Origin: Rhodococcoides corynebacterioides NBRC 14404
Lineage (GTDB): Bacteria > Actinomycetota > Actinomycetes > Mycobacteriales > Mycobacteriaceae
Assembly: GCF_001894765.1 (NCBI RefSeq)
Contig: NZ_BCWV01000002.1
Location: 186,001 to 250,000 of the forward strand
Length of the DNA stretch: 64,000 bases
Direction: 5' to 3'
The notes under the pieces are model-generated. The model did not search any database, was not told where the DNA came from, and worked only from the letters and a program-made list of their open reading frames with translations. The position numbers were made by a program, and so were the translations under genes. Shown here piece after piece: positions 44,220-54,456 of the stretch (the first letter of the stretch is position 1; every line of letters starts with the position of its first letter).

Positions 44220-44315
44220 TCAGCGGCAGCGGCAGCAACAGCCGCCGAGGCGGCACAGATCCACTGTGCGGCGTCGGGTGAGCAGAAGCTCGCGGCTGGC
44301 GATCACGGCGCCCAT
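44220..44315 (-). CDS. polycysteine short ORF, candidate cysteine-responsive attenuator
   Basis: 31-codon ORF (ATG 44315, TGA 44220-44222): N-terminus MGAVIASRELLLTRRR, C-terminus CRLGGCCCRCR with five Cys in the last eleven residues. Leaderless polycysteine ORFs of this form upstream of sulfur operons in mycobacteria act as cysteine-responsive attenuators: when Cys-tRNA is short, ribosomes stall in the Cys run and expression of the downstream genes rises. It lies 54 nt after thiX and 160 nt before DUF4395-cysA-sseC, the expected place. No clear -10 for a leaderless start was seen, so it may be read from the thiX transcript. Confidence 0.8.
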   Translation of the reverse strand: MGAVIASRELLLTRRRTVDLCRLGGCCCRCR

Positions 44316-44369
44316 CGTACGCACGTCGTCGCCGTTCCGGCAGCGCGGGTGGTGACGACCGTCTCCCGC

Positions 44370-44816
44370 TCAGCCCTGCTCGGGCGCCGTGGCGGCCAGG
44401 ACGGCGGCCCGCAGATCGGCCGACCCGGGCACGCCGGAAGCACGGAAACGCTCGCGCAGATCGCCGTCGAGCACGACGGTGGTGGGCAGCGACATGACGC
44501 GGAAATCGCGGGCGAGGTCGGGGTTCTCCTCCATGTCGACCTCGACGTCGCGGACGCGGAGGCCGTCGTCGGTGAGGGCCTGCACGCTCGTGGCGACCAC
44601 GCGGCGCACCGCACTGCAGGGTCCGCACCACTCGGCGGAGAAGTGCAACACGGTCACCGACCCCGCCGCGGCACCCGCGGCCGTCAGGGCCTGTCGACGG
44701 GACGCGTCCGGCCCACCGCCGCGGCCCGCGCGGACGGCCCCGTCGCGTCGCCGGACGATCAGCCCGATCAGCACCGCGATCACCACGACCGCGAGGAGCA
44801 CGAGGATCCCGGTCAC
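44370..44816 (-). CDS. thiX: membrane-anchored thioredoxin-like protein ThiX
   Basis: 148-aa protein: one N-terminal membrane helix (residues 3-21), a basic linker, then a thioredoxin fold with active site W63-CGPC (C64, C67) and cis-Pro in SLPTTVVLDGD. The basic residues after the helix and the lack of a cleavage site suggest a cytoplasm-facing domain, by the positive-inside rule. The start overlaps the lmeA stop (ATGA). In the sulfur operon it may reduce thiols or persulfides. Confidence 0.85.
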   Translation of the reverse strand: MTGILVLLAVVVIAVLIGLIVRRRDGAVRAGRGGGPDASRRQALTAAGAAAGSVTVLHFSAEWCGPCSAVRRVVATSVQALTDDGLRVRDVEVDMEENPDLARDFRVMSLPTTVVLDGDLRERFRASGVPGSADLRAAVLAATAPEQG

Positions 44817-45592
44817 GAGGTCCTGATCTCGCTCAGGTCGACCGTGACGTCGTCGGCTTCGCCCTCGATGACGATCTGACCGCCCTCGGCGGTGACCTCG
44901 GTGGGGCGCAGACCGAAGGGCAGTTGCTGCTCGTCGATGGTGCGCGTGAAGAGTCCGAGCACGGCCGGTTTCAGGAAGTCGGGGATGGTGTAGTCCGCCC
45001 TGCCCTCCGGGCCGAAGTACAGGTCGGTTGCGACGATGGACACACCACGGCCGTCGAGCCGGAGTTCCGCGGTCACGCTGACGGCGGTGTCGACGGGTCC
45101 GACCGGGACGGTTCCGGACAGGACCACCGCGCCCGCCGTGGTCTCGCCCGAGCCGCCCGAGCCGCCCGTGCCGTCGGACCGGTCGGCGGGCGGTGCCGAG
45201 ACCTGCAGATCGGGAATGTCCAGGAACCGACCGAGGTCGGTGGCCTCGATCCGGACCCGGGCGTCGAGTTCGCCCACGGGCACCGTGCGCACGGCACCGT
45301 CGACCAGATCGGACGGCGGAATGCGCACGTCACGCAGGGTGGCCTCGATCGTGGTCTTCTCGACGTAGGGCGTCGGGACCTCGCGGGCGCGAATCTCCAC
45401 GCGGGAGTACCGGCCGTCGGCGAACTGCGTCAGGAACGGGAAACCGTGGACGGTGACGTCGGGATCGGCGACGAGATCGCCGCCGTCGCGCAGCGCCCGC
45501 GAGACGCGGTACTCGGCGTAGGCCGCGGCGCCGAAATCGACGGCCAGGAGAACGGCCACCAGGGCAACGAGCCCGACGGTCAGTGTGCGCAC
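44813..45592 (-). CDS. lmeA: LmeA-like DUF2993 protein
   Basis: 259-aa cell-envelope protein: uncleaved or cleaved signal/anchor helix at residues 4-22 ([25 protein letters not shown]), then a DUF2993 domain with [28 protein letters not shown] and [15 protein letters not shown]. In mycobacteria LmeA is required for elongation of lipoglycan (LM/LAM) mannan. A Gly/Ser insert ([14 protein letters not shown]) lies mid-domain. GTG 45592 with AGGAAGGA upstream was chosen; the open frame to 45718 runs into the glnR promoter region. First gene of the minus-strand operon, divergent from glnR. Confidence 0.82.
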   Translation of the reverse strand: MRTLTVGLVALVAVLLAVDFGAAAYAEYRVSRALRDGGDLVADPDVTVHGFPFLTQFADGRYSRVEIRAREVPTPYVEKTTIEATLRDVRIPPSDLVDGAVRTVPVGELDARVRIEATDLGRFLDIPDLQVSAPPADRSDGTGGSGGSGETTAGAVVLSGTVPVGPVDTAVSVTAELRLDGRGVSIVATDLYFGPEGRADYTIPDFLKPAVLGLFTRTIDEQQLPFGLRPTEVTAEGGQIVIEGEADDVTVDLSEIRTS

Positions 45593-45716
45593 TGCGGTCC
45601 TTCCTCTTCGGCCGTGCACCCGTCCGGCTCGGGTGGACGGGGCTGCCGTGACCCGGCATCGCCCGTGCCACAGGCTAGTCTGTCCCTCGGCGCACACACC
45701 GGGAGAGGAGGGCCGC

Positions 45717-46529
45717 ATGGAGCTGCTGCTGCTGACCTCCGATGCGAACCCGGATTCGGTGTTGCCCTCCCTGTCCCTGCTCGCCCATCACGTGCGCCCC
45801 GTGCCGGCCGACGTGTCGTCGCTGCTCGAGGCGGGCAACGCGGACATCGCGGTGGTCGACGCCCGGACCGACCTCGCGGCGGCGCGCGGCCTCTGCCGTC
45901 TGCTCGGGGCGGCCGGATCCTCCGTCCCCGTGGTGGCCGTTCTCACCGAGGGCGGTCTCGTGGCCGTCAATTCCGAGTGGGGCGTGGACGACATCCTGTT
46001 GCCCACCACGGGTCCCGCCGAGCTCGACGCGCGATTGCGGCTGTCGGCGGGTCGTCACGGCGGCGTCGCGGACACCGAGGCCACCGGCAAGATCACGCTC
46101 GGCGAGCTGGTCATCGACGAGGGCACCTACACGGCCCGACTGCGGGGACGACCGCTCGACCTGACGTACAAGGAGTTCGAGCTCCTGAAATACCTGGCCC
46201 AGCACGCCGGCCGCGTCTTCACGCGCGCCCAGCTGTTGCAGGAGGTCTGGGGATACGACTTCTTCGGTGGCACCCGCACCGTCGACGTGCACGTACGGCG
46301 CCTGCGCGCCAAGCTCGGCTCGGAGTACGAGTCGCTCATCGGCACGGTCCGCAACGTCGGCTACAAGGCGGTGCGTCCGTCGGCCCGCAAGGGCGGCGCC
46401 GACGCAGACCCGGCGGACCCGGCCGACTCCACCGATGACACCGGCGGCGCGAATTCCGACGGTGCGAATTCCGACGGTGCGAGTTCCGACGACGCCCGCA
46501 TCGACCCGAGAAACGAGCTGCTCACGTGA
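45717..46529 (+). CDS. glnR: OmpR-family nitrogen regulator GlnR
   Basis: 270-aa orphan response regulator controlling nitrogen assimilation genes in actinobacteria. Receiver-like domain residues 1-110 with D48 at the phosphorylation position (IAVVDARTD) but atypical acidic pocket, in line with a phosphorylation-independent GlnR. DNA-binding winged helix at ~125-225 ([26 protein letters not shown], then [14 protein letters not shown]). The C-terminal tail is low-complexity and contains a 15-bp tandem repeat ([16 protein letters not shown]). Located directly before mshD with a GTGA overlap, as in mycobacteria. Good RBS (GAGAGGAGG). Confidence 0.88.
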   Translation: MELLLLTSDANPDSVLPSLSLLAHHVRPVPADVSSLLEAGNADIAVVDARTDLAAARGLCRLLGAAGSSVPVVAVLTEGGLVAVNSEWGVDDILLPTTGPAELDARLRLSAGRHGGVADTEATGKITLGELVIDEGTYTARLRGRPLDLTYKEFELLKYLAQHAGRVFTRAQLLQEVWGYDFFGGTRTVDVHVRRLRAKLGSEYESLIGTVRNVGYKAVRPSARKGGADADPADPADSTDDTGGANSDGANSDGASSDDARIDPRNELLT

Positions 46530-47419
46530 CCGTCGTCCTGGCCGATCGACGCCCCACCGACGGCGAGCGTGCCGCGATCCACGACGCGATCGAGCGCGCG
46601 ATCACCGTGGACGGGACCGCTCCGCTCTCCGAGCAGGGCGTGCGCGCACTCGACGGCCGCGGCGAGGACCGTCACGTCGTCGCCATGGAGAACGACGTGC
46701 CGGTCGGCTACGCCGTCGTCACCGCGGCGACCGAGTCGGCGCCACAGATCGCCGAGGTGGTCGTCCACCCCGATCGCCGGGGTCACGGCGTCGGGACGCG
46801 TCTGGTCGACCACGTGCTCGACGTCCCGGGGGCGCGGGTGTGGGCGCACGGTCATCTGCCCGCGGCGCAGCGCGTCGCCGAGCGACTAGATCTCGTGATC
46901 GCGCGGGAACTGCTGCAGATGCGTCGTCCGTCGTCGGAGGCGCTGCCGGAGTCGACGACGCCCGACGGGATCGTCGTGCGGACCTACCGTCCGGGTGACG
47001 ATGCCGAGATCCTGCGGGTCAACAACGCCGCGTTCTCCTGGCATCCGGAGCAGGGCGGGTGGACGCAGGCGGACATCGACGAGCGCAAGGCCGAATCGTG
47101 GTTCGACCCGGCGGGACTGTTCGTCGCCACCCCGGCCGACGACGACACCCGGCTGCTCGGGTTCCACTGGACCAAGGTGCATGCACCCGCGGGATCCGAT
47201 CCGGCACTCGGCGAGGTGTACGTCGTGGGGATCGATCCGGCCGAGCAGGGTCGGGGTCTGGGGCGGGTGCTGACACTCGCCGGCGTCCGCCATCTGGTGG
47301 ACGCGGGTCTGCCCGAGGTGTTGCTCTACGTCGAGGCCGACAACGCCGCGGCGGTGCACACCTACGATCGGCTCGGTTTCACCCGTTTCCACACGGACAC
47401 CGCGTTCGCTCGTCGCTGA
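46526..47419 (+). CDS. mshD: mycothiol synthase MshD
   Basis: 297-aa acetyltransferase that acetylates Cys-GlcN-Ins, the last step of mycothiol synthesis. Two tandem GNAT domains: the first has [21 protein letters not shown] near residue 80, the second [22 protein letters not shown] near 235, both with the acetyl-CoA P-loop pattern; [19 protein letters not shown] closes the second. Length and tandem layout are diagnostic. The GTG start overlaps the glnR stop. Confidence 0.93.
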   Translation: MTVVLADRRPTDGERAAIHDAIERAITVDGTAPLSEQGVRALDGRGEDRHVVAMENDVPVGYAVVTAATESAPQIAEVVVHPDRRGHGVGTRLVDHVLDVPGARVWAHGHLPAAQRVAERLDLVIARELLQMRRPSSEALPESTTPDGIVVRTYRPGDDAEILRVNNAAFSWHPEQGGWTQADIDERKAESWFDPAGLFVATPADDDTRLLGFHWTKVHAPAGSDPALGEVYVVGIDPAEQGRGLGRVLTLAGVRHLVDAGLPEVLLYVEADNAAAVHTYDRLGFTRFHTDTAFARR

Positions 47420-47458
47420 GACGGATATCGCACCGGTAATCGGGCACGGCGTCCGCCT

Positions 47459-47480
47459 GTTCACCTTCCGTTCACATGCG
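47459..47480 (+). promoter_or_regulatory. PHO box (PhoP-binding direct repeat) of pstSCAB
   Basis: Two 11-nt direct repeats GTTCACCTTCC-GTTCACATGCG, the actinobacterial PhoP operator layout (GTTCAC-N5 repeats), 134 bp upstream of the pstS GTG. Confidence 0.75.
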
Positions 47481-47614
47481 CGCGGGGATTCGTCCACGCA
47501 GGCCCCTTACCTTTCGCTTCGGGCAGCGCGTGTTGTCCGTTGCGGTCACGTCACCGCATCTCTCGCGCCCGCCGGTCGACACGGACCGTTGCGGGCTGGT
47601 CTTGGAGGAGACAG

Positions 47615-48712
47615 GTGAAGCTCGAGCGCAGCATTGCCCTTCTGGGTGTCCTGGCCGCCGGCGGCATGACGCTGGCCGCATGTGGCAGCGACGCGAACGT
47701 CGAGGCCGCCGGCGGCAGCGAGTCCGCGGCGACCTGTGAGGGCAAGAGCCCGATCACCGGTGAGGGTTCGTCGGCCCAGCAGAACGCCATGTCCAACTTC
47801 ACCTCGGTCTACTCCGGTGTCTGCGCCGGCCAGGCCGTGGAGTACACCGTCAGCGGCTCCGGCAACGGCCGGACCCAGTTCGTCGCCGGCCTGGTCGACT
47901 TCGCCGGCTCCGACTCCGCCATCAAGGAGCAGCAGGCCGCCGACGCCGCCACGCGCTGCGCCGGCAACCCCGCCTGGAACCTCCCGCTGGTCTTCGGCCC
48001 CGTCGCCGTCGCCTACACCCTCGACGGTGTCGACGATCTGGTGCTGACGCCGGATCTGGTCGCCCAGATCTTCACCGGCCGCATCACCACGTGGAACGAC
48101 CCGGCGATCGCCGCCGTCAACGAGGGCGTGTCCCTGCCGTCCACGCCGATCACCCCGATCTACCGCTCCGACTCCTCGGGTACCAGCGACAACTTCCAGC
48201 GCTTCCTCTCCGACGCGGCGCCCGAGTCCTGGACCCTGGACCACAGCTCCGACTGGGCCGGTGGAGTCGGCGAGGGCGCCAACGGTTCGTCCGGTGTCGC
48301 CCAGGCCGCCGCCGCGACCCCCGGCTCGATCACCTACGTCGAGAAGGGTTTCGCCGACCAGGAGAACCTCGCCACCGCGCGCCTCGACTTCGGTGCCGGC
48401 CCTGTGGAGTTGAGCAGCGAGACCGCCGCCCGCGCCATCGACGCCGTGACCTTCTCGGGCGAGGGCAACGACCTCGTGCTCGACACCGACGCGCTCTTCA
48501 CCTCGAGCGAGGCCGATTCCTACCCGCTGGTGCTCGCCACCTACGAGATCGTGTGCTCGGCCGGCTACGACGCCGATACGTCGGCTGCGGTCAAGTCGTT
48601 CCTGCTCAGCGCCGCCAACGAGGGCCAGGAAGGCCTCGAGGAGGCCGGGTACGTGCCGCTGCCGGACGCCTTCAAGGAGCGTCTGGTGACCGCGATCAAC
48701 GCCATTTCCTGA
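47615..48712 (+). CDS. pstS: phosphate ABC transporter substrate-binding lipoprotein PstS
   Basis: 365-aa phosphate-binding lipoprotein. Signal peptide with lipobox MTLAAC (C23), Asp/Ala/Gly-rich linker, then the PstS domain: [15 protein letters not shown], then [12 protein letters not shown] and [13 protein letters not shown] carry the phosphate-binding Ser/Thr/Asp residues. GTG 47615 follows a perfect GGAGGAG; an ORF continuing upstream to 47540 is rejected. First gene of pstSCAB under a PHO box. A 12-bp-stem hairpin follows its stop. Confidence 0.95.
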   Translation: MKLERSIALLGVLAAGGMTLAACGSDANVEAAGGSESAATCEGKSPITGEGSSAQQNAMSNFTSVYSGVCAGQAVEYTVSGSGNGRTQFVAGLVDFAGSDSAIKEQQAADAATRCAGNPAWNLPLVFGPVAVAYTLDGVDDLVLTPDLVAQIFTGRITTWNDPAIAAVNEGVSLPSTPITPIYRSDSSGTSDNFQRFLSDAAPESWTLDHSSDWAGGVGEGANGSSGVAQAAAATPGSITYVEKGFADQENLATARLDFGAGPVELSSETAARAIDAVTFSGEGNDLVLDTDALFTSSEADSYPLVLATYEIVCSAGYDADTSAAVKSFLLSAANEGQEGLEEAGYVPLPDAFKERLVTAINAIS

Positions 48713-48722
48713 CACACTGGTT

Positions 48723-48767
48723 GTCGCCTGCACCATGCCCGACACCACGGATCACGGTGCAGGCGAC
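48723..48767 (+). terminator. intergenic stem-loop between pstS and pstC
   Basis: Perfect 12-bp stem GTCGCCTGCACC / GGTGCAGGCGAC around a 21-nt loop, no U-run. Probably an mRNA-stabilising or partial attenuation structure that keeps PstS in excess over the permease. The in-frame ATG 48735 lies in the loop and is therefore an unlikely start. Confidence 0.6.
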
Positions 48768-48800
48768 GCCGTACCCCCACGACACGAGACTGTGAGCGGT

Positions 48801-49838
48801 ATGAGCGACACTCATTCGATCAGCGACATCACTCCGGCCACGGCGACCACGGCCGGCGTCGCTCGAAGGACGGAAGCGCCGACGCCAGTGCCCGACACCA
48901 AGAGCAACAAGACGGTCACCCGCCCGGGTGACCGCATCTTCTCCACTCTGGCCACCGGCTCGGGTGTGTTCGTCATCGTTCTCATCGCCTCCATCGGCGC
49001 GTTCCTGCTGTGGCGGGCGATTCCCGCGCTGCAGAACAACACGGTCAACTTCTTCACCTACAACGGCCAGTGGTCGACGTCGGACACCTCGGCGATGGTG
49101 TTCGGTGTCCGTGACCTCTTCCTGGTCACCGCGACCGTGTCGATCGTCGCCCTCGTGTTGGCGATGCCCGTCGCTCTCGGTATCGCGATCTACCTCACCA
49201 ACTACGCGCCGAAGCGTCTGGCGGGGCCGCTCGGCTACGTCATCGACCTGCTGGCCGCGGTGCCGTCCATCGTGTTCGGTCTCTGGGGCCTCTACGTGCT
49301 GGCCCCGGCCATCTCGCCGGTCGCGGAATGGTTGAACGCGAACCTGTCGTGGATTCCGCTGTTCGCCACCGGCTCGGTGTCCATCGCCGGCGGCGGCACC
49401 ATCTTCACCGGCGCGATCGTCCTCGCCGTGATGATCCTGCCGATCATCGCCGCGGTGACCCGCGAGGTGTTCGTGCAGACCCCCAAGGGGCAGATCGAGG
49501 CCGCGCTGGCCCTGGGTGCCACCCGCTGGGAAGTGGTACGCACCACGGTGATCCCGTTCGGCAAGTCCGGCTTCGTCAGCGGGTCGATGCTCGGCCTGGG
49601 CCGCGCGCTCGGCGAGACCATCGCCCTCTACATCATCATTCGCAGCACGCAGCAGACGTTCGGCTGGACGCTCTTCGACGGGGGCAACACCTTCGCCACC
49701 AAGATCGCCCTCGCCGCGGCGGAGTTCAACAACGAGCTGCAGGCCGGCGCGTACATCGCCGCCGGACTCGTGCTCTTCGTGTTGACCTTCCTCGTCAACG
49801 CCGGCGCCCGCGCCGCCATCGCCGGAAAGAAGGACTGA
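48801..49838 (+). CDS. pstC: phosphate ABC transporter permease PstC
   Basis: 345-aa permease with a ~45-residue cytoplasmic N-terminus and six helices. Family motifs: [18 protein letters not shown] (~160) and the EAA loop [23 protein letters not shown] near 240. ATG 48801 chosen; ATG 48735 is in frame but sits inside the pstS-pstC hairpin loop. Followed by pstA after 2 bp. Confidence 0.93.
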   Translation: MSDTHSISDITPATATTAGVARRTEAPTPVPDTKSNKTVTRPGDRIFSTLATGSGVFVIVLIASIGAFLLWRAIPALQNNTVNFFTYNGQWSTSDTSAMVFGVRDLFLVTATVSIVALVLAMPVALGIAIYLTNYAPKRLAGPLGYVIDLLAAVPSIVFGLWGLYVLAPAISPVAEWLNANLSWIPLFATGSVSIAGGGTIFTGAIVLAVMILPIIAAVTREVFVQTPKGQIEAALALGATRWEVVRTTVIPFGKSGFVSGSMLGLGRALGETIALYIIIRSTQQTFGWTLFDGGNTFATKIALAAAEFNNELQAGAYIAAGLVLFVLTFLVNAGARAAIAGKKD

Positions 49839-49840
49839 TC

Positions 49841-50773
49841 GTGGCCGACACGAGCACAGCCGGTGGCACCGCCACCATGGACCGGCCCGTCAAGGAGCCG
49901 ACCTTCCAGGGCGTGTCCGTCCGTCGCAAGGCGTCCGACGGTGCCGCGACGGTCCTGGTCTCCCTGGCCGTTCTGATCGCCCTCGTTCCGCTGGTGTGGG
50001 TGCTCTATACCGTGGTCTCGCGGGGAATCAGTGCCGTCGCGACGGCCGACTGGTGGACGTTCTCGCAGGCCGGTGTCACGCCGTTCCGTGAGGGCGGCGG
50101 CGCGTACCACGCGATCGTCGGCACCCTGCTGCAGGGCCTGTTCTGCGCGCTGATCTCCATCCCGATCGGCATCTTCGTCGCGATCTACCTGGTGGAGTAC
50201 GGGCAGGGCACTCGCCTGGCCCGCGCGACCACCTTCATGGTCGACATCCTCACCGGTGTGCCGTCCATCGTGGCCGCGCTGTTCGTCTACGCGCTGTGGA
50301 TCGCCACGTTCGGGTTCGATCGCTCCGGCCTGGCGGTGTCTCTCGCGCTCGTGCTCCTCATGATCCCGGTGATCGTGCGCTCCGCCGAGGAGATGCTGCG
50401 GATCGTGCCGCAGGATCTGCGTGAGGCCTCGTACGCCCTGGGCGTGCCCAAGTGGAAGACGATCGCCAAGATCGTGCTGCCGACGGCGCTGTCCGGCATC
50501 GTCACCGGCATCATGCTCGCGCTGGCGCGCGTGATGGGGGAGACGGCGCCGGTCCTGATCCTCGTGGGATCCGCCACCGCCATCAACTTCAACCTGTTCG
50601 CCGGGCCGCAGACCTCGCTGCCGCTCATGATGGTCGACCTGCAGAAGGCCGGTACGGCCGTCCTCACCAGCGAGCGGATGTGGGGCGCAGCGCTGACCCT
50701 CATCCTCATCGTCGCGGTGCTGAACATCGGCGCGAAGCTGGTCTCCCGCTTCTTCGCCCCCAAGAGTTTCTGA
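49841..50773 (+). CDS. pstA: phosphate ABC transporter permease PstA
   Basis: 310-aa permease, six helices, with DILTGVPSIVAALFVYA and the EAA loop LREASYALGVPKWKTIAKIVLP near residue 195. GTG start 2 bp after pstC. Partner of PstC; forms the channel driven by PstB. Confidence 0.93.
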   Translation: MADTSTAGGTATMDRPVKEPTFQGVSVRRKASDGAATVLVSLAVLIALVPLVWVLYTVVSRGISAVATADWWTFSQAGVTPFREGGGAYHAIVGTLLQGLFCALISIPIGIFVAIYLVEYGQGTRLARATTFMVDILTGVPSIVAALFVYALWIATFGFDRSGLAVSLALVLLMIPVIVRSAEEMLRIVPQDLREASYALGVPKWKTIAKIVLPTALSGIVTGIMLALARVMGETAPVLILVGSATAINFNLFAGPQTSLPLMMVDLQKAGTAVLTSERMWGAALTLILIVAVLNIGAKLVSRFFAPKSF

Positions 50774-50788
50774 CCGAAGGGCTTCGTC

Positions 50789-51565
50789 ATGGCAAAACGA
50801 CTCGATCTCGACAACGTCAACATCTACTACGGCAAGTTCCACGCCGTGTCGAACGTGACGCTGTCCGTTCCGCCGCGCAGTGTGACGGCCTTCATCGGTC
50901 CGTCCGGCTGCGGCAAGTCGACCGTGCTGCGGTCCCTCAACCGCATGCACGAGGTGACTCCGGGTGCGCGTGTCGAGGGCTCGGTGAAGCTCGACGGCGA
51001 GGACATCTACGGCGCCGGCGTCGACCCGGTGGGCGTCCGCCGCACCATCGGCATGGTGTTCCAGCGCCCGAACCCGTTCCCCACCATGTCCATCCGCGAC
51101 AACGTGGTGGCCGGGCTCAAGCTGCAGGGCGGCCGGAGCAGGAAGGAACTCGACGAGGTCGCCGAGAACTCTCTCAAGGGCGCGAACCTCTGGAACGAGG
51201 TCAAGGACCGGCTCGACAAGCCGGGCGGCGGCCTCTCCGGCGGTCAGCAGCAGCGGCTGTGCATCGCGCGCGCGATCGCCGTGCAGCCGGACGTCCTGTT
51301 GATGGACGAGCCCTGCTCGGCGCTCGACCCCATCTCGACCCTCGCGATCGAGGATCTGATCGGTGAGCTCAAGAAGGACTTCACCATCGTGATCGTCACG
51401 CACAACATGCAGCAGGCGGCCCGCGTCAGCGACCAGACCGGCTTCTTCAACCTCGAGGCCACGGGCAAGCCCGGCAACCTCATCGAGATCGACGACACCG
51501 AGAAGATCTTCTCCAACCCCTCGAAGAAGGCCACCGAGGACTACATCTCCGGCCGCTTCGGCTAG
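50789..51565 (+). CDS. pstB: phosphate ABC transporter ATPase PstB
   Basis: 258-aa ATPase: Walker [20 protein letters not shown] near residue 36 (the Leu-Asn-Arg-Met form is PstB-specific), Q-loop [12 protein letters not shown], signature [14 protein letters not shown] and Walker [19 protein letters not shown] preceded by GAAGG. Last gene of the operon, followed by a perfect terminator. Confidence 0.95.
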   Translation: MAKRLDLDNVNIYYGKFHAVSNVTLSVPPRSVTAFIGPSGCGKSTVLRSLNRMHEVTPGARVEGSVKLDGEDIYGAGVDPVGVRRTIGMVFQRPNPFPTMSIRDNVVAGLKLQGGRSRKELDEVAENSLKGANLWNEVKDRLDKPGGGLSGGQQQRLCIARAIAVQPDVLLMDEPCSALDPISTLAIEDLIGELKKDFTIVIVTHNMQQAARVSDQTGFFNLEATGKPGNLIEIDDTEKIFSNPSKKATEDYISGRFG

Positions 51566-51584
51566 AGATCCGACGACGACGACG

Positions 51585-51620
51585 AAGGGCGCCCCTCTCG
51601 CGAGGGGCGCCCTTTCTCGT
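51585..51620. terminator. terminator between pstB and phoU (convergent)
   Basis: Perfect 13-bp stem AAGGGCGCCCCTC / GAGGGGCGCCCTT with TCGC tetraloop, then TCTCGT. The A-run on the left arm makes it usable on both strands. Confidence 0.85.
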
Positions 51621-51648
51621 GCTCGTGGCGGTGGTGCCGGATAGGCGG

Positions 51649-52326
51649 CTAGTTGACGTGCTGCGCCGGCGGCGTCGGCATGTCGGAGGGGAGTTCACCG
51701 GTGACGAGGAAGATCACGCGGCGACCGACCTCCACGGCGTGGTCGGCGAAACGCTCGTAGAACCGGCCGAGCAGCGTCACGTCGACGGCGGCGGCCACAC
51801 CGTGCTTCCACTCGCGGTCCATCAGGACGCTGAACAGGTGGCGGTGCAGGTCGTCCATCGCCTCGTCCTCCTCGCGGAGTTTCGCGGCCCGCTCGGGATC
51901 GCGCGTCTCGAGGACCTCACGTGCCGACCCGCCGAGCGCGACGGCGATGCGGCCCATCTCGGCGAAGTAACCGTTGACCTCTTCCGGGAGGGCGTGGGCC
52001 GGATGGCGCCGACGGGCGATCTTGGCAACGTGGAGTGCGAGTGCGCCCATGCGGTCGATGTCCGCGACGATCTGGATGCCGGACACCACGGAGCGGAGAT
52101 CGCCGGCGACGGGGGCCTGCAGGGCCAGCAGCGCGAACGCACGCTCCTCGGCCTGGGCGCTGAGATCGGTGATGCGCTCGTGGTCGCCGATCACCTGTTC
52201 GGCGATGCGAAGATCGGCCTGGAGGAGGGACTGCGTGGCCCGCTCCATGGCCTGACCGGCGAGCCCGGCCATCTCGCCCAGCAGGTCGGCGAGCTCGGTC
52301 ATCTGTTCGTTGTAAGCCACGCGCAT
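51649..52326 (-). CDS. phoU: phosphate signalling regulator PhoU
   Basis: 225-aa helical protein with two PhoU repeats (residues ~15-105 and ~115-205); metal-binding motifs are [28 protein letters not shown] (~70-97) and the matching region [16 protein letters not shown] near 195. PhoU links the Pst transporter to the PhoR sensor and represses the Pho response when phosphate is plentiful. Here it converges on pstB instead of being the last gene of the operon, the mycobacterial PhoY arrangement. Confidence 0.92.
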   Translation of the reverse strand: MRVAYNEQMTELADLLGEMAGLAGQAMERATQSLLQADLRIAEQVIGDHERITDLSAQAEERAFALLALQAPVAGDLRSVVSGIQIVADIDRMGALALHVAKIARRRHPAHALPEEVNGYFAEMGRIAVALGGSAREVLETRDPERAAKLREEDEAMDDLHRHLFSVLMDREWKHGVAAAVDVTLLGRFYERFADHAVEVGRRVIFLVTGELPSDMPTPPAQHVN

Positions 52327-52401
52327 GGACCGATTCTAGGCCCGGGCGGTGATCGGGCCGGGATGCAGCCGGTGAACGGCGAGTGAATGCCGAGCAGCCG
52401 A

Positions 52402-54396
52402 CTACATGCAGGTCGCGTCGGCGGCGTTGGTCACCGTGAGGTCGCTCGGCAGCGCCACGTCGGTGGGTGCGCCGGCGACGGCCGTGTCGAAGGTCGGAAG
52501 CGTCTCGCCGACCGGGGTGGGCGCGGTCACGGTGCCGGTGTCGGCGCTGCCGAGGACCACCTCGACGATGCCGCCGAGCGACGTCGTCTCCTCGAGGACC
52601 GCACCGGGAAGGGTGCTCGCGACCGTGGCGGCCTCCGCGATCGAGCCCGGTCCGTAGCGCACCACCGTCGGACCGGTCGTCGTGGTGTCGGCGTTGCCCG
52701 TGCCCACGATCTGGAAGCCGTACGCCGCCAGCGACTCCGCCGTGGTGGCCGCGAGTCCGCCGATCTCGGAACCGTTGGACACCTGCACCGACACCGCGGT
52801 GGGGTCGAGGGCGATCTGCGGTGTGGTGGCGACCGCGCGGGTGTCCTCCGGGGTCGGGGAGGTCTCGGGTGCACGTTGCTCACCGGGCAGCGGCTGGTCG
52901 TCGATGACCGCGCGGAAGATCGCGTCGATGTCGTCGGTCCGCGGGATCTCGTTGCCGTAGTACGTGGTGCCGGCCGTCGGGACGGTGAGGAACGTGACCG
53001 CCCCGGCGTCGACTCCGCGCAGTGACTTGCCGAGCGTGAGGAGGTCGGCCGTCTTCACGTTCTCGACGAAGGTGTCGCGTGTGAACGCGGTGACGAAGCC
53101 GTTGAGTTTGCCCGGATCGAAGAGCACGCGGTTGCTCAGCACCGACCGCAGCAACGAGGAGAGGAAGACCTGCTGACGCTTGATGCGGCCGTAGTCGCCC
53201 GTCCCCTCGGCCTCGACCTTGCGGGCACGGACGTAGTTCAGCGCGGTGCGGCCGTCCACCCGCTGCTCACCGGTCGTGGGGAGGATGGTGCCGAGCTCGT
53301 CGTCGATCAGCGGTTGCGTGGTGCACACGTCGACGCCGCCGACCTCGTCCACCATGGACTCGAAGCCGGCGAAGTCGATGCCGACGAAGTGCCCGATGCG
53401 CAGACCGGACATCTTCTGGATCACCTTGACCAGGCACTTCGGGCCGCCGAGCGCGTACGTCGCATTCAGTTTGTCGCCGTCCGCCGCCGGATAGACCTCG
53501 TCGGTGTAGTCGCCGGTGGTCGAATCCCAGGCCTGGCACTCGGGCCGGGTCACGTCGAGGTCGCGCGGAAAGGACACCGCGACCACGCGGCTGCGATCGG
53601 CCGGGATGTTGATGAGGATCACGGTGTCGGACCGCGCGCCTTCGGCGTCGAGCTCGCTGCCCGCGCCGACCTCGCCGCTGGCGCCGGCGCGGGTGTCGGT
53701 CCCGACGATGAGGTAGGTCTCGTCGCCGTACTGCCCCGGCGCGTCGACGACGTCCGTCGATTCGGTGTCCAACGCCGAGACCTGGGCGAAGCCGCGGTCG
53801 GTGGCGCGCAGGTAGCCCCAGACGATGCCGGTGAGCAGCAGAGCGAGCACGGAGACCAGGGCGACGGACACCCGGCCGGCGAGCCGCATCCGCGCCCGCT
53901 TGCGGGCCTTCGACAGGGCGAGCCGGGTCAGGGCGGGGGGTGCGAGGGGGCCCACCGCTTCGGGTCCCTTGCGCGGGGGCGCCGCGGCGGGCAGCACGAC
54001 GGTGGGATCGTCCTCGGTCGCCGGTGCGTTCTCGTTCTCGACCGGTGGTGTGGGAGTCGGCGTCGGCGCGGGTGCCGAAGGGGTGGGAGGCGGGGTCGCG
54101 GCGGGTGCGTCCTCGCTCCCGCCGTCCCGACGGCGGGAGGTGATGCGGGCGACCTTGTCGACCAGTTCCGCGACGGACAGGCGGGCGTCCGCATCGTCGG
54201 TCGGGGCAGGGGTGTCGGCGGGGGCGTTCCGAGGAGTCGACGCCGGGAGGTCGGCGCTCGTCTCGTCGTCGCGGGACGGCTCCGGCGAGAAGTCCGTGGC
54301 GGACTCGGGGTCGTGGTCGTGGAGGCGGGAGATCGGACGTTCCCACGGGGCACGTCGGCCGGCGCCGGGTGCGCGCGTCTCGTCGTCGTCACCCAC
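52402..54396 (-). CDS. LytR-CpsA-Psr (LCP) family protein with LytR C-terminal domain
   Basis: 664-aa membrane protein. The long disordered cytoplasmic N-terminus (~1-185) is rich in Pro/Thr and holds the short motif LSVAELVDKVARI seen in other actinobacterial anchored proteins. It is followed by one membrane helix (~190-215), an LCP phosphotransferase domain (~235-450: GTDTRAG, SFPRDLDV, DFAGFESMVDEVGGVDV, ALNYVRARK.. with the Arg/Asp active-site residues) and a LytR_C domain (~530-620). LCP proteins ligate arabinogalactan or other polymers to peptidoglycan. GTG 54396 with GAGAGGGAG upstream was chosen over GTG/ATG at 54447. The last visible residues are Cys-Met. Confidence 0.88.
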   Translation of the reverse strand: MGDDDETRAPGAGRRAPWERPISRLHDHDPESATDFSPEPSRDDETSADLPASTPRNAPADTPAPTDDADARLSVAELVDKVARITSRRRDGGSEDAPAATPPPTPSAPAPTPTPTPPVENENAPATEDDPTVVLPAAAPPRKGPEAVGPLAPPALTRLALSKARKRARMRLAGRVSVALVSVLALLLTGIVWGYLRATDRGFAQVSALDTESTDVVDAPGQYGDETYLIVGTDTRAGASGEVGAGSELDAEGARSDTVILINIPADRSRVVAVSFPRDLDVTRPECQAWDSTTGDYTDEVYPAADGDKLNATYALGGPKCLVKVIQKMSGLRIGHFVGIDFAGFESMVDEVGGVDVCTTQPLIDDELGTILPTTGEQRVDGRTALNYVRARKVEAEGTGDYGRIKRQQVFLSSLLRSVLSNRVLFDPGKLNGFVTAFTRDTFVENVKTADLLTLGKSLRGVDAGAVTFLTVPTAGTTYYGNEIPRTDDIDAIFRAVIDDQPLPGEQRAPETSPTPEDTRAVATTPQIALDPTAVSVQVSNGSEIGGLAATTAESLAAYGFQIVGTGNADTTTTGPTVVRYGPGSIAEAATVASTLPGAVLEETTSLGGIVEVVLGSADTGTVTAPTPVGETLPTFDTAVAGAPTDVALPSDLTVTNAADATCM

Positions 54397-54456
54397 GCGT
54401 GCGGTCTCCCTCTCGTGCACCGACCGCAGGTCGCGCGATCGACGCAATCCTAGCGA

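Noticed and set aside
48735..48800. Earlier ATG for PstC
   Set aside because: It lies in the loop of the pstS-pstC hairpin and has no ribosome site; 48801 preferred.
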